NCBI RefSeq assembly: GCF_004664715.2
Contig: NC_051075.1
Location: 33,500,504-33,564,503 of the forward strand
DNA length: 64,000 nucleotides
Reading direction: 5' to 3'
From: Peromyscus leucopus
Taxonomy: Eukaryota > Chordata > Mammalia > Rodentia > Cricetidae
The notes under the pieces were generated by a model. The model was not told the DNA's origin. It made no database searches and was given only the letters and a program-made list of their open reading frames with translations. The position numbers and the translations under genes were made by a program. Below are positions 47,771 through 60,484 of this stretch, piece by piece (positions within the stretch are counted from its first letter, which is position 1; every line of letters starts with the position of its first letter).

Positions 47771-50700
47771 CCCTTGGTAACATTTTATGACCTTGTTTAT
47801 GAATGTAACATGTCAGACCCCACATGCATACATGGATCCTGTAGAAGCGATAATCAATGTTATTGAGATATTTCAATAAATAGCATGGCCAGATAAACTT
47901 TCAAAATTTGAATCATATGAGGAAAGCCACAGTTATTCAAGTTTGGAAAAACAATTTGTTCTTTTATTATTTTATCTACTTGTATGACTGGCCTGGACTG
48001 TACCTACAATTTAGTTGTCCAAATTTGTAAAGAGAATGCTTGCAGTTCTGATCGCATGAGTATATTGTACACCTGAGACAATGTGATTTGGCTATGGTTT
48101 GCACATTTTTTCTTTTGTTTTGGTGTCTTCAAAGTGGGCCAAAGGGAAGTGGAGAAGCAAGCACTGCAGAAAAGCTGAAAAAACAAATAAAAAATAAGTG
48201 GTAAATCCCTTTACGTGTGTATATGGTGAATGCTGCATGGAAGGGTATCAGAGAATTCGTCTATAAAGCATACGTGCCCAGGTTTCTGTGTATGGACATT
48301 CTCTGGGCTATAGAACCATTTGTTTGAGGAAAACAGACTTAGCTCTTATTATGGTCCCTGCGTCCCTGGAGCCTGTTTGATTATTGTTCCTTTATGAACA
48401 GTAGATTAGTGCTTATTGAACTACGTTTCTTCACTCTACTCTTCAGTATATTCTCAGAAATATCCAAGTGGAAGTCCCCATTGAAATTTTTGTCATAGTT
48501 AGGTGATATTGCCCTAATGTTGAAATTTTCTGTGTTCCACGCTACTATTAAAATGTCTCACTTTATATCATATGCTACAATAACATGTAAGTCTAAGTAG
48601 CACAAACATCAAGGAACTGAGGCACAGCTAGGATAAAACAATTATTTAAAGAACATCACAAAGAGTTTGAAGGACACACTGGCATGTGACCCTAGGGAAC
48701 ACAGATTCCCATCTTCAGCATTTCTTTTTTATTTTTCCATCAATGTTGCCAGCAAAGTTGTAAAATGTCTTCTGTGCCTGTAGGTATCACGTCATACTTC
48801 AAAAGCAGAAGAGGGGAGAGGGAGGAGAGAGATGGGGGGATGTCAGCAGTCACAAATACAAATACACAGCTCCACATCATTGCCTACAGAAACCCGAGGA
48901 GTTTTCATTATCTTTTAGGGATCTGTAATCATGTAAAATAGGATTCTTGACTTCATCACAGAAAATCATTTCAGGATGAGCCAGTGTGAGGCACTGTCCC
49001 GGCTTATTAAAAATGGATTAAAAAAAAAAAGACACATTCAAGTGCACAGGAGGATCTCAAAGAAGAACCACAATCAAGTCTCATGTTACTCTATAAAGGA
49101 TTTTAGGAGCTATGGGGATTTCATTACCCAGGGGATTTCCAATGTAATCCCCACTCACCTATCCTCTTTTCAATACCTGAGACCCTGAGGTGGAGGTGTG
49201 ATACCTCCAAGCGGGGGTGAGAGTCTGATACAGTAAAACCAGGAGCCACAAAGGGATTTCTGGTCAGAGTCCCAGGAAACTGCAGGTTTATAACCTGGAG
49301 AAGAGAAAGGCCTTAGCACACATGTAGGCATTCCAGATTTCAACCAGACACCTGGTGAAGGGGTTTAGTTCCCTTCTCCTGTTCCCAGAATTTTTCCTGA
49401 CTCTATTCTGCTTCCATGGAGATTTCCCAGACTTACAAGGGTATCATCTTTTTTTTTAAAAAAAGAGTTTCTCAGAAGCTCCATATTTTATTTCCTGTCT
49501 CTGTCTCATTGGCAGAGCTGGTGACCTAGCAAGATTGAAGGTTTCATTTCTGTAGGAAGTCAAGATACCAAGAATGCCTGCCACAAACTTATGCCAATTA
49601 ATTCTTTCTTACTTTAGAAGACACTTACAGTTTTTCTGTTTAAATTGGTGTCACCTTCATAGTTCATGCTAACTTGATGCTTGATCCTAAGGTATTTAGC
49701 AGATGGTTAATGCTTTTACTTCACCAAGACAAGTAATTTCTCATTTCTACTGATAATTTATTAAGGCATAAAAAATTGATGAGTTTTTGAAATGATTATG
49801 TAGATAATTCTGGAATAAAAACATTATTTGTCCAGGTTGTGATAAAATACATGAACAGTTTTTAATTTTGATGGCAAATATAGATATCAAGTATTATGCA
49901 TATTGTACTGTGATAGAAATCATTTTATATTTATACTCAAAATTAGCTGTGCATTCATGTGGAATAGTTAATAAGATCAAAGAATGATCTCTCTAGGTTT
50001 ATAACCCAACAGAAGGAATGCACCAGATCCAACTGCCCAACCACAAATATTAGCAGAAAGAAAGTCTGTGATGACCTCAAATTCCTTTTAATTAGAAGTT
50101 AATTAGATGCTTACTTCAGTGACAAAAGCAATTTGGGCAATGATCTGAGTTCCAAGAGTTTAGGAGATGCAGGCTTAATCAAGGCACTGAATAGAGAAAT
50201 ACAAGAGCTTAGACCCTTATGGTGTAGTTCTATCAGGAACTTTCTTAAGGAGGGCTAAGGAAGAGATTTAATGAGCCCCGATGCAAGCTCCCAGAACTTA
50301 GAGGTTATGAACATGAAGCCTGCATAACAGCCCTCTCTAGAATCCACTCCAGCTTGAAGAATTTCAAAGTATATCTTTTGCTCCTGGGTTGTTTTCTCAG
50401 AAGGTTTTGCATCCAATTTAGTAAGAATCCCCATACAATGAGATCAATGATGTGTTCTCTGTTTGGGCAGATTTGAAATGTTTTCATCTCTAGTCCTGTT
50501 GCCCTGAGGTCATCACCTCCTCTGAATTATGAATATATACTGTCAGTTACTTCAGAGACCTTTCAATAAATTATGTTTAGCAGTGTGAAAACAGTGAATT
50601 TATTCTGAGATAATGTGATATTCTGTCTTTACTATCCCTTAACTGGCTCAAAGTGAACAATGTTGCCTCAACTTTTTGCTAAGGATATATAGAAATGTGA

Positions 50701-52640
50701 TCTGAAAGACTCCTGGTTTGAAAATTGAAATTATGTCTACATAGCCAAAATTTCAGTGATAAACTAAAGGCGAGGAAAGTAGCTGAGTCACCTTTAGAAC
50801 TGGCATTAGGGTATGTGCATACTTTATCTGATTGCTCTTAAAGCTGATCTAGGAAAAATATATATCAGGGCATGCTGTTCTGCCTTGACATCCTTCTAGC
50901 AAAATCACCACCCCTTGCTCCTTGCTCTGATACTCAGGAAGAGTTGCCCTGTGGTCTTCAAAAGAAAAGTGGACATTATAGCAATATCATACAGGCTACA
51001 CTGGCTAAAGTTTCTTTTTTTATTTTAAAATAATTCCAAACATTTTAAAATTATAGAGAAAGTTGTAAAAACAACTACAGAGAATACCCCTACCCCCTGA
51101 ACTGTGAGGGAATTAATTGCCAAGATCATGGCTTAGCGCACTTTGCTCTCTAATTACATGAGTGTGTACTTCCTGATAGGAAGGGAGCAGGGTTGCCAAA
51201 AGGACCACAAAATAACCAGCAAAGCAGGAAATGAACACTAATGCTTTGCTGCATACACTACAGACTTTATCAGTTTCTGCTAATAGTCCCATTAAATATC
51301 TTTTGTAAGAAAATAATGGTGATGGGCAAGAATCCAACTGGGATTTATAGATAACATTTAGTGTTTTATTTTTCTTTAACTTCTTGCTGTCTGAACAGTT
51401 CTGTCTTTCTTTAATTTTCACAACTTGGGCACTTTCAAAGATTTTATTTTGAAACAATTATCACTGGACTACTCTTCAAGTGGGTGTACGTGGTACTCCT
51501 GGAATATTAGGTGGGGGTCTTGCATCTTTGATAGTGGTTTTCTAGAATGATGCTGAGCTCTGCTCATGGCTCCCCTCAGGTGGCACATGCTTTCCATTTC
51601 TCAATTATTTGATTTAATCGGTAATTATTTCTTCTATTACCAACTCAGTTGTCTCCTTTTTAATGGGTATTTTGTGGGGATGAAGTTTGAGAAGATGAAT
51701 ATATCCTATTTTCTGTTTAAGTCTCAATGACTAAGTTGTATGCATATTGTTTCTCGACTAAAATACTTTTTTGCTATGGTTGTTGTTAAATGTGCTTTTG
51801 TTGTCTCACATTATTGCTTTTTTATATTTATTAATATTTTCCCAAAAGCCTCTGTACCCTCCCCCCATTCTAAAGTCATGAATCCAAAATGATGTCTCCT
51901 TCATATTAACATCTCAGATACCTTTTCCAGTGCATACTTGATTCATAATTTACTTTTCATTGTATTTATAATTCCTCCCTTGATAGCAACTAGCAAATAT
52001 ACTAGCATCCCCCCTTCCCCATACTTATTATTGGATCAGTACCCTCTTTATTTAGCCAGGCTCCACTGTCATTGTGGCCATTGTCTCTGCACAGGAAATT
52101 CTTTCCTCCACTTAGGTTCGGACTACCAACTAGAATGCACTCTTATCACTCTCCTTCTCTGTCCGAGCTTTGCTCAGGCTTGGGGGCCCTGCACTGTCTA
52201 GCTCCACTGTCTGGCTCAGGCTCTGGCTGCATATACACACTTTCTGATGCGTACCCTCCCAGATGTCACTGTCCAGCCACTATAAATGTGTTACTGCCTT
52301 GTGTCCACCATAGACTCTTCTCTTGCTCAGACCACATATGAGTTTTCAGACTAAATGTGAGTAGAGCAACAAGGAAATGTTGTTGGAAAAAAGAAAGAAA
52401 GATCATCCAGGAAGGGAACTGTATGAGGCTTTTGAGAAAACAGCCATGATCTGGTGCAGGTTGCTGTGTGCATCTTTCCGATGCCAGTTGGTGTCACTTG
52501 TTTCAACTCTTCAAATGCAAAATGGAATTTCAGCTTTCAGAAAGCAGTGGCTATGGCAAAAGTGGTAGTTTTGTAATGAACTGGAAAATATTTGGAAAAG
52601 AAAGGTTTAAATCTTTTTGAGAATCTGGAAGTTCACATTC
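47771..52640. other. Unique sequence, nothing recognised
   Basis: Almost 5 kb without a nameable repeat or coding signature. Short frames only (for example 114 codons at 51113-51457, -, 89 at 52072-52341, +), none with recognisable domains. Confidence 0.45.
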
Positions 52641-52645
52641 ATCTT

Positions 52646-52808
52646 CAGTGGTTCGCAACCTTCCTAATGCTGCACCCTCTAATACAGTTCTTCATGTGGT
52701 GACCCCGAAACATACAATTATTTCTTTGCTACATCATAACTGTAATTTTGCTACTGTTATGAACTGTAATATAAATATCTGATATGTAGGATATCAGATA
52801 TGCAACCC
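52646..52808 (+). mobile_element. URR1-like DNA transposon (hAT, non-autonomous)
   Basis: It starts 'cagtggttcgcaaccttcct', then 'taatacagttcttcatgtgg', 'gctacatcataactgtaatt', 'ttgctactgttatgaactgt' and 'ggatatcagatatgcaaccc'. This is the order of the rodent URR1 family. The right terminus is missing. Confidence 0.8.
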
Positions 52809-53785
52809 CAGCAGTATAGGATTATTGTTGTTGTTGTTTGGGTTGATATGTTGATCATTGCCATTCAGTTGTTCACTATAGTGGTACATGTGGTAGATGT
52901 TAGTCCATTACTAAAAGCCAGAGATGACACTGAGCATATTGGCAATGACGGCTCACATCCGCCTCTGCAAATCCTGGACTGACAGAGATTTGTGCATATT
53001 TTCAATTTCAAATTCTCATATAATTGGATCAAAATCCACATATTTTAGGCAAATGCAGTCAACATTCTTTCACAGTCAATATTTATGATGCTAAGCTAGT
53101 GTCAAAATGACTCCAAATGATCATCTTTGGCAAAATATTATATGTAACAAGCTCGAAATTAGGTACAGACATAATTACTGTATTGAGGAAGTGAAAGCGT
53201 CTGAGAATTGTTAGTTCATGATTTTCAGGAAGTACACAGATTCTGACACATGCACCCCAGTGATGCCAAGTAGCCAGCTCACAACCCAGAAATGTCAGTA
53301 GCTTACCACCTCTCATTTGGTAAATACTATTTATAAAACTTTTACTTTCCTAGGATTATTTTTATGTGTACCTCTACAAAGTTTATTTTGATATGCATAT
53401 CACTTAAAAAGATATTCCACATGATTTAGCTAGTTCAGGAAGAGCAATATGCATAATAAATAATCTGTTCAAGTGAAAATGTACCCCTTTAGCACATTAG
53501 AGGAATAACCATGCATGTGTACACACATCGGCTTCTGTTACCAAGATGGCCCACCACAGGATGCTCCTCAGTATGGAAATGATACATAACAGAGAAAAGA
53601 CTGAGTCAACCTATAGCCACAGTGTTTAGATAGACTGATCTCAACATGTGTTTATTTAAAGCCTATGTCCAACAGTACTCACTGCAAGGGCTCTGCAGCA
53701 AACCTTCCTTTTCCATTGGAAAAACCATCATCTTGTTTAATCAAGTGTGTTCTGTTGAGTATATAAAATAAATTTTTCTTTAAAA
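52809..53785. other. Unique sequence, nothing recognised
   Basis: AT-rich with no feature I can support. Confidence 0.5.
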
Positions 53786-54357
53786 TTATTATTTAATTTG
53801 TTTCTTTTTAATTTTTTTATTTTTTAACAAAATAAAATATAGTAAGATAAAACAAAACCTCCCGCATCAAAGTTGTACAAGGCAACCTAACCAACTAAAG
53901 GAAAAGAGCCCCAAGAGAAGTCAGAAGAATCAGAGAGACACTCATTCACACATTCAGGAGTCCCATAACAATACTAAACTGAATGCTATAATATACATGC
54001 AAAAGACCAGGTGAAGACCCATGTAGGCCCTGTTCTTGCTGCTTCAGACTCTGTGAGTTTACATGAGGTTTGATCAGTTGATTAAGATGGGCTTTGTTCT
54101 CTTGATGTCCTCCATCCTTTCTGGCTCTTACACTCTCTCTGCCTCCTCTTCTGTGGGGTCCCCTGAATCTGAGGGGAGGGCATATGAAGATGTGCACATA
54201 TTTAGAGCTGTATGTTCCACTGTCTCACTTGGTGTAAGGTCTAGCTATCAATCTTGGGTTTATTCTTATCTACAGAAGGAAGCTTCTGTGATGATGGCTG
54301 AGTAAGGCACTGATCTATGAGTACAGCAGAATATCTTTAGGGGTCATTTTATCATCA

Positions 54358-54530
54358 TTTTTTTTTTTTTTTTTTTTTTTTTTTTGGTTTTTGGTTTTTG
54401 GAGACAGGGTTTCTCTGTGTAGCTTTGCGCCTTTCCTGGAACTCGCTTTGGAGACCAGGCTAGCCTCGAACTCATGGAGAATCGCCTGCCTCTGCCTCCT
54501 GAGTGTTGGGATTAAAGGCGTGCGCCCGGC
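54358..54530 (-). mobile_element. Cricetid-type B1 SINE in the L1 3' UTR
   Basis: A T29-type run, then 'ggagacagggtttctctgtg', 'tagctttgcgcctttcctgg', 'gagaccaggctagcctcgaa', 'gggattaaaggcgtgcgcc'. It is the same subfamily as the B1 at 22572, reverse orientation, with a small deletion before its 5' end. Confidence 0.93.
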
Positions 54531-55631
54531 TTCACTTTTTAAAGACTAGTAGTATTTGGTTTTACAATGGGTCTCTGGGCTATCTAGTCTCTGGTTTTTG
54601 GTCACCCAAGTACTATTGAGTATGGGCTCCATGTCATGGATGGGCCTTAAGTCAAATCAGACATTGGTTGGTTGTTCCCACAAGCTTTATACCACCATTG
54701 CACTAACGTATTTTGCAAGCAGGACAGATTGTAGAAAGAAAAAAAAAAGGTTTTGCGGCTGGCTTGCTAACCTTCCCGTGGTGACCTTCGTATCAAAGAC
54801 CCTAGAACATGGCAGTAAGGCTCTATGTAGGCACTAGTTCCACCTCTCCATGTTCAATAGTTGTGTGGGTGTTGTCTTCAGCAAGGGACTTTGCAGTCGT
54901 TTACAGAGAGCAACTTATTGTCTCAGAAAAGGCCTGGGTTGTTTGGAGACTTCCATGGGGCCCCTTTGACCAAAACCTCAATTGGATGTAACCCAGTCCC
55001 AATTCTAGAATCTTCCTTTGGTGACAAGAGATGGCCTTTTAAAACTTCATCCCCCTCACTATTTGGAGACTTCACTAGGATTATCTTTATATATTTTAGG
55101 AAGTTAGCACTGCATTCCATAGAATCCTTCAAATGCCCCCCAATTCCAGCTGTCTCTCCCCAAATTCATTCTCTCAGTCCCATCCCCCCCCCCCCAACAC
55201 ACACACCTGATCCTTCCATTCCTGACACTTCACTGTCTCCAGAACACCCATTAAATCTATTCTGTTTTACCCTTCTGGGGAGATGCACGTGTTCTGCCTA
55301 GTCCCTTCCTCTATATCTAACCTGTCTGTCTGGGTCTTCAGATTATAGGCTGATTATCAATTATTTAATGGCTAATACCTACATATAAGTGAATACATAC
55401 CGTATTCATCTTTCTAGATCTGAGTTACCTCTCTCAGGATGATTTCTTTCTAGTTCCTACCATTTGCTAAGGCATCATTTTCTGTTTTGTTTCTTGCTTA
55501 ATTATATAATGAAGAAAGCATTAAGTTGAATGGTTTTTCTATTTAAAGTTTTGTCTAAGAAATATTTGTATAACTGTGATGAATAGCTGAAGTCAACAAG
55601 CTGTACAGATAAAACTGGATGACAGTTTGAA

Positions 55632-55669
55632 ACTAAAGGCCGAACTTCCTTACAATCATCAAGCCCTGG

Positions 55670-55705
<36 letters not shown>

Positions 55706-57150
55706 GTTGGGAAACTTTTAATGACTTCTATTTCACTAGGGGTTATAGATCTGTTGAAATTGCTGATCTGATCTTGATTTAATTTTGGTGAATGGTACCT
55801 ATTGAGGAAATTATCCATTGGTTTTAGATTTCCAAATTCGGTGAAGCACATGTTTTTAAGGTATGTCCTTATGTTTCTCTATATTTCCTCAGTGTCGCTT
55901 CTTTTAGCTTCCTTTTTGTTTCTGATTTTGTTAATTTGGATATTCTCTCTCCACCTTTTAGTTAAATCGGGTAAGGACTAGTCCTTTTTGTTGATTTTCT
56001 CAAAGAATCAGCTCTTTGTTTCGTTGATAATTTGTATTGTTTTCTTTGGTTCTGTTTTATTGATTTCAGCCCCGAGTTTGATTTTTTTCTTGCTGTCTAC
56101 TCCTCACAGGTATACTTACTTCTTTCAGCTTTCAGGTATGCTGTTAAGTTGCTAATGTGAGAGCTCTCTAATATTTTTAGGTAGGCACTTAATTGATATA
56201 AACTGGCCTCTTAGAACCGCTTTCAACATGTCCCATAACTTTTGGTATGTTGTGTATTAATTATCATTGAATTCTAGAAAGTCTTTAATTACTTTATTTC
56301 TGACTTGACCTATTTTTCAATCAGTAGGCAATTGTTCAGCTTCCAATGGTTGGTAAGCTTTCTGTTATTTATATTGTTGTTGATAACCAGCTTTAATCCA
56401 TGGTGGTCTGATAAAATGCAGAGCCTTATTTCAATTTTCTTGTTTCTGTTGAGTGTTGCTTTGTGTATGTGTATGTGGTTAGTTTTGGAGATGGTTCCAT
56501 GGAGTGCTGAGAAGAAGGTATATTCTTTTGTGTAAATTTACTCTGCAAATATCTGATATGTTCATTTGATTTAAGATGTCTATTGTTTTCAGTATTTCTT
56601 TCTTTCTTTAGTTTTTGTATGGATGACATGATGACATGTCCATTGGTGAGAGTAGGGTATTAGAGTCTCCCTCTATCAATGTGTGAGCATCTGAATATGA
56701 TGTAAGCTGTAGTAGTGTTTCTTTTATAAACTTGGGTGCCCTTGTATTTGGGGCATGAATATTAAGAATTAAAATGTTATCTTGGTGGATTTTTCTTTTT
56801 ATGAGTATGTAGTGACCTTCCCTATCTCTTTTGATTCATTTTGGTTTGAGGTTTATTTTGTTAGATATTAAAATGGCTACACCAACTTGCTTCTTAGGTT
56901 CATTTGCTTGGAATATCTTTTTTTAAACCCTTTACCCTGAGGTAAAGTCTATCCTTGAGGTTGAGGTGTGTTTCTTGGATACAGCAGAAGGATTGATCCT
57001 CTTTTTGCATCCATTTTGTTAGTCTGTATCTTTATATTAGAGAATTGACACCATTGATATAGAGAGATATCAATTACCAAAGATTGTTTATTCCTGTCTT
57101 TTTTTTATTGTTGTTTTCGGTGGTGATATTGGTGGTGGTAAGTGGTGGTG
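55632..57150 (-). pseudogene. L1 ORF2 remnant (endonuclease part)
   Basis: Reverse-strand pieces align with the young L1 ORF2. At 55633-55851 the translation has [18 protein letters not shown], matching residues just ahead of the RT core, and 56426-56629 covers a TKQHSTETRKLK-type stretch. Stops, frameshifts and an A34 run (T at 55671-55704) break it. It encodes nothing functional. Confidence 0.85.
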
Positions 57151-57199
57151 GTAGTGGTGATTTGTGGTGTGTGTGTGTGTGTGTGTGTTTGTGCTTCTC

Positions 57200-58140
57200 T
57201 TTTTTGATTTTGCTGCTATATTATTTATTTCCTGTGTTTTCTTGGTTGTAGTTAAACTCCTTAGGTTGGAGTTTTCTTTCTAGCACCTTATGTTGTTGAA
57301 ATTTGAGTTTATCAGGGAATATCTTATTTTCACCATCTATAGTGATTGAATGTTTTTCTGAGTGTAGTAGTCTGGGCTGGCATCTGTGAACTCTTAGAGT
57401 CTGCACACATCTGTCTAAGTCCTTCTGGCTTTTAGAATTTCCATTGAGACATCAGGTGTAATTCTAATAGGCCTGCCTTTATATATTATTTGGCCTTTTA
57501 TCTTTTCAGCTTTTAATATTCTTCCTTTGATCTGTACATTTAGTGTTTTCATTATTATGTGCAAATGGAACTTTCTTTTCTGGTCCAATCTCGTTGATGT
57601 TCTGTATGCTTCTTGTACTTTTATAGGCATCTTCTTTTTTAGGTTAGGAATATTTTCCTCTATGATTTTGTTAAAAATATTTTCTTGGCCTTTGAACTTG
57701 CTTTCTTCTCCTTTCTCTATTTCTCTTATTCATAGATTGGATCTTTTCATACTATGTCAGACTTCCTGGATATTGTGTGTCAGTGTTTTTTTAGATTTAA
57801 CATTTTCTTTGATCAATGCATCCATTACTTATTCTGTATCCTCAGCTGAGAGTGACTCTTCAATCTCTTATATATATGCTCTTATATGCTGTTGGGGAAT
57901 CTTGCCTTTATAGTTCCTGTTCAAATTTCCAAATTTATAGTTTCCAGAATTTGCTCAGCTTGGGTTTTCTCCATTGATTCTACTTCCAACTTCAGGTATT
58001 GAATAATTTTATTCATTGCCTTGCACTGTTTGCATTTTCCTGCATTTCTTTAAGGGATTTATTCATTTCCTGTTTGTGGACCTCTTATCATCTTCATGGG
58101 GCCTGTTTTATGATATTTTAATTATGCTTTAGCTGTGTTG
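57200..58140 (-). pseudogene. L1 ORF1 remnant
   Basis: Reverse-strand 57415-57630 carries KVQEAYRTSTRLDQKRK and KGRPIRITPDVS, and 57221-57406 carries MQTLRVHRCQPRLLHSEKHS. These are the RRM/C-terminal parts of ORF1p. Upstream, to about 58140, lies a degraded coiled-coil region. A (GT)n run at 57167-57189 falls between the ORF1 and ORF2 remnants. Confidence 0.85.
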
Positions 58141-58479
58141 GAATATTCTGCGTCTTTAGTGGTAGCATTGCTGGGCTGTAGTGGAGATGAATTGTCCTGG
58201 CTATTATTGATTGTTTTTATGACTGTGGCATATAGGCATCTGGGATTTGGATGACCATAGGTCTAAATGCTGATTTCTGGTTTTGTCTTTGTTGGGTAGG
58301 TGTTTTGTCCTTAGTTTCTGGGTTTTTTTTTTCTGTGTTTTTTTAGGAGAATGTGATGGTTATGTGTTGTCTGGTAGGAAATTTTCTGTGAACTGATAGG
58401 TGTGGACCTTCAGGATTCTGGGTAAAATGTTTTTCTGGGTTTGGGGAGATACCATGTAGAAATAAGTGTAGTATAAGGG

Positions 58480-59137
58480 CCAAAGGTGTTGACGGGAGTA
58501 AGAACAGCAAAATGTTCAATCACAATCTCCTTATTTAGTCTCCTTGGAATGGAGGTGGACAGTAAAAAAAAAAAAAGACAGGTAACCGCAGAAGATACAC
58601 TGTAGTGCTAGGGGTGAGACTGGAGGACTGAAGGTCAATGTTTCCTTGACCTTCTCGGCTGGTGTGTTTTCAGGGAATGCCTGCTGGTGTTGGAGGCTAG
58701 AATAAGGAGATGTGTTGGGAGAAGGAAGCTGGGAGGGGGAGATCTTTCTGATCCATTGGGAATGGGGTTAGAGAGGAAATAGTGCCTGCAGCAGGTGTTC
58801 TGCTAAGGAGCTCAGTGTGAGCCTGGGGGAGTGGGACAGGAGGAAAAAGGGAGAGGTGACCCGCAGCCAATCTATCTGTCCCCGGAAAGAGTGGCTTGTG
58901 GGTCAGCAAGGGCTGCCTGATGGAACTGGGAACTTAGAAAAAGCAGTAAGTTCTGGGAGGGAGGATAAAAGGGGAGGATCTGTGTGATCCACAGGAGATG
59001 GGAGCAGGGGACAGGGAAGGCTGCAGTAGGTGTTCTGATGCAGAGCTGAGGGTCAGACTGAGGAGTTGGGTCTGGAGGAACCAAAGGAGAGATGAAGATC
59101 TACTGTCAGCCTATCTGGTTCCCTAGCAGGAGTTTAA
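58480..59137 (-). repeat. Monomeric 5' UTR of the older L1
   Basis: About three units of roughly 200 bp. Two clear units align by eye: 58735-58935 ('gatctttctgatccattggg', 'gcagcaggtgttctgctaag', 'gccaatctatctgtccccgg') and 58950-59137 ('gatctgtgtgatccacagga', 'gcagtaggtgttctgatgca', 'cagcctatctggttccctag'). A diverged third lies at about 58500-58700. Unit length fits the ~200-bp monomers known in murine L1 promoters. The sequence is unrelated to the GC-rich repeats of the young L1. Confidence 0.7.
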
Positions 59138-59139
59138 AA

Positions 59140-59463
59140 TTTTTTGTATAATATATTTTGATTGTATTCTTTCCCCACTCCCAACTCTGCTTAGATACCT
59201 TCCTTCCTACCCACTCAACTTTGTGTTCTTTCTGTTTCTCTCTCAAAAACGAAATATCCCCAGAAATGAAAATCTGAACAAACAGAAATTTCAGTAAGAC
59301 AAAAATACCAAATCAAAATGAAAGAAAAGCACACACAAAAATCCAGGGAGTCTCTTGGTCCTGAATCAGATTTGGAGAGTACTGATAAACAGTGTCACTC
59401 CATTGTAGAAAACTAATTTTCCCTTTTCCAGCAAGTAGCAATTCCAAATAGCATTTGGTTAGG
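59140..59463 (-). mobile_element. Older L1 3' UTR, left part
   Basis: 'cttcctacccactcaacttt', 'gtgttctttctgtttctctc', an A/C-rich stretch, then 'gtgtcactccattgtagaaa' and 'tttcccttttccagcaagta' follow an Lx-type 3' UTR in reverse. It stops at GTTAGG (59458-59463), where LTR C is inserted. Confidence 0.75.
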
Positions 59464-59989
59464 TATAGTAGGAATCTTAAAAGTTCTTATTAATAAAATC
59501 AAACCCAAGGCCAGTTATTGGGGTCCATGCTGGTAGATCAGAGAGACAGAACAAGCCACAGCTATCTCACCTTGCCAATTCCTCAGCTGGTCCTGTTTCC
59601 TCAGACTGGAAGCTTCTGTGTCCTCATCCCAATGGCTCTCAGCTGAACTGCTGCTTAAAAGCCTGAATGCTTATCCAGCCAAATGCTTAACCAGCCAAAA
59701 GCCCTACCAGCCAAATGCCTCTAGTTTCTGGTCCTCACGCCTTATATATCTTTCTGCTGTCTACCACCACTCCCTGGGATTAAAGGCTGGCTTTCTGGGA
59801 TTAAGGGCGTGTGTCACCATGCTTGGCTGTTTCCAATGTGGCCTTGAACTCACAGAGATCCAGAGGGATTTCTATCTCTGGAATGCTAGGATTAAAGGTG
59901 TGAGTGCCACCATTTTCTAGCCTTTGTATCTAGTGGCTGTCTGTTCTCTGACCCCAGATAAATTTATTAGAATACACAGTACCACCACA
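59464..59989 (-). mobile_element. Solo LTR C with B1-like segments inside
   Basis: 526 bp between two copies of GTTAGG (59458-59463 and 59990-59995). On the reverse strand it starts TGTGGTGGTAC, contains two stretches with the B1-like word 'cctttaatcc' plus 'gagttcaaggccacattgga', then a TATA box ('gatatataagg', + strand about 59741-59750) and ends near 'aataagaacttttaagattc'. Its last bases are TA where CA is expected. A 6-bp duplication fits a class II LTR. The 100-aa frame at 59618-59920 is not a gene. A partial relative lies at 11300-11545. Confidence 0.75.
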
Positions 59990-60480
59990 GTTAGGTTTGC
60001 AACTTTGCATTCAGTTCCCCTTTTCAATTCGGTGACTTTCATCTGGTTTGAACTCTGCAGCTCTCATGCATGCTGCCACAGTCTCTGTGAGTTCATATGT
60101 GTTGTACTGTTGTATCTGGAAGTTGCTATTTCCATGGGTTCATTCACCACCTCTGGCTCTTGCAACCTATCTGCCTCTTTTTCTGCATAGATCTCTGAGC
60201 CTTGATGGAGGGGTTTGATAATGACATCCCATTTAGGGATGGTTTTTTTAACTCTTTCTCTCTGTCTCTCTCTGTGTCTCTGTCTCTTTCTGTGTCTCTG
60301 TCTCTCTCTGTCTCTGTCTTTCTGTCTCTCTCTGTCTCTGTCTCTGTCTCTATCTCTGTCTCTGTCTCTGTCTCTCTCTCCATTGCCTGGTTATGGTTTT
60401 TGTGTTAGTCACCATCATCTGCAAGAAGAAGCATCTCTGATGAGGGTTGAGAAATGCACAGATCTATAGTTATAGCAATG
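59990..60480 (-). mobile_element. Older L1 3' UTR, right part
   Basis: This resumes after LTR C: 'ctgtgagttcatatgtgttg', 'ccacctctggctcttgcaac', 'tgatggaggggtttgataat', 'gacatcccatttagggatgg', a (TCTCTG)n run, then 'agaagcatctctgatgaggg' and 'ttgagaaatgcacagatcta'. Confidence 0.8.
60252..60380. repeat. (TCTCTG)n-type simple repeat
   Basis: An imperfect CT-rich hexamer array inside the old L1 3' UTR. All serine/leucine-rich or Thr/Glu-rich frames here are translated repeat. Confidence 0.96.
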
Positions 60481-60484
60481 CAAA

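Larger units (their letters stand above)
53790..59137 (-). mobile_element. Older L1 with internal deletion
   Basis: Read right to left: a repeated 5' UTR (58480-59137), ORF1 remnants (about 57200-58140), the N-terminal half of ORF2 (about 55632-57150), a gap, then the last part of ORF2 (about 55380-55500) and the 3' UTR to a T-rich end near 53800. ORF2 resembles the young copy up to the residues before KSPGPDG. Everything from the reverse transcriptase core to near the C-terminus is absent, replaced by about 135 bp of unmatched sequence (55500-55635). Many stops and indels are present. A B1 sits in the 3' UTR. It could instead be two separate fragments, but one deleted element explains the order best. 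Confidence 0.8.

Noticed and set aside
55632..55851. Poly-lysine protein on the reverse strand
   Set aside because: It is the expanded A tract inside a dead L1 ORF2, not a gene.
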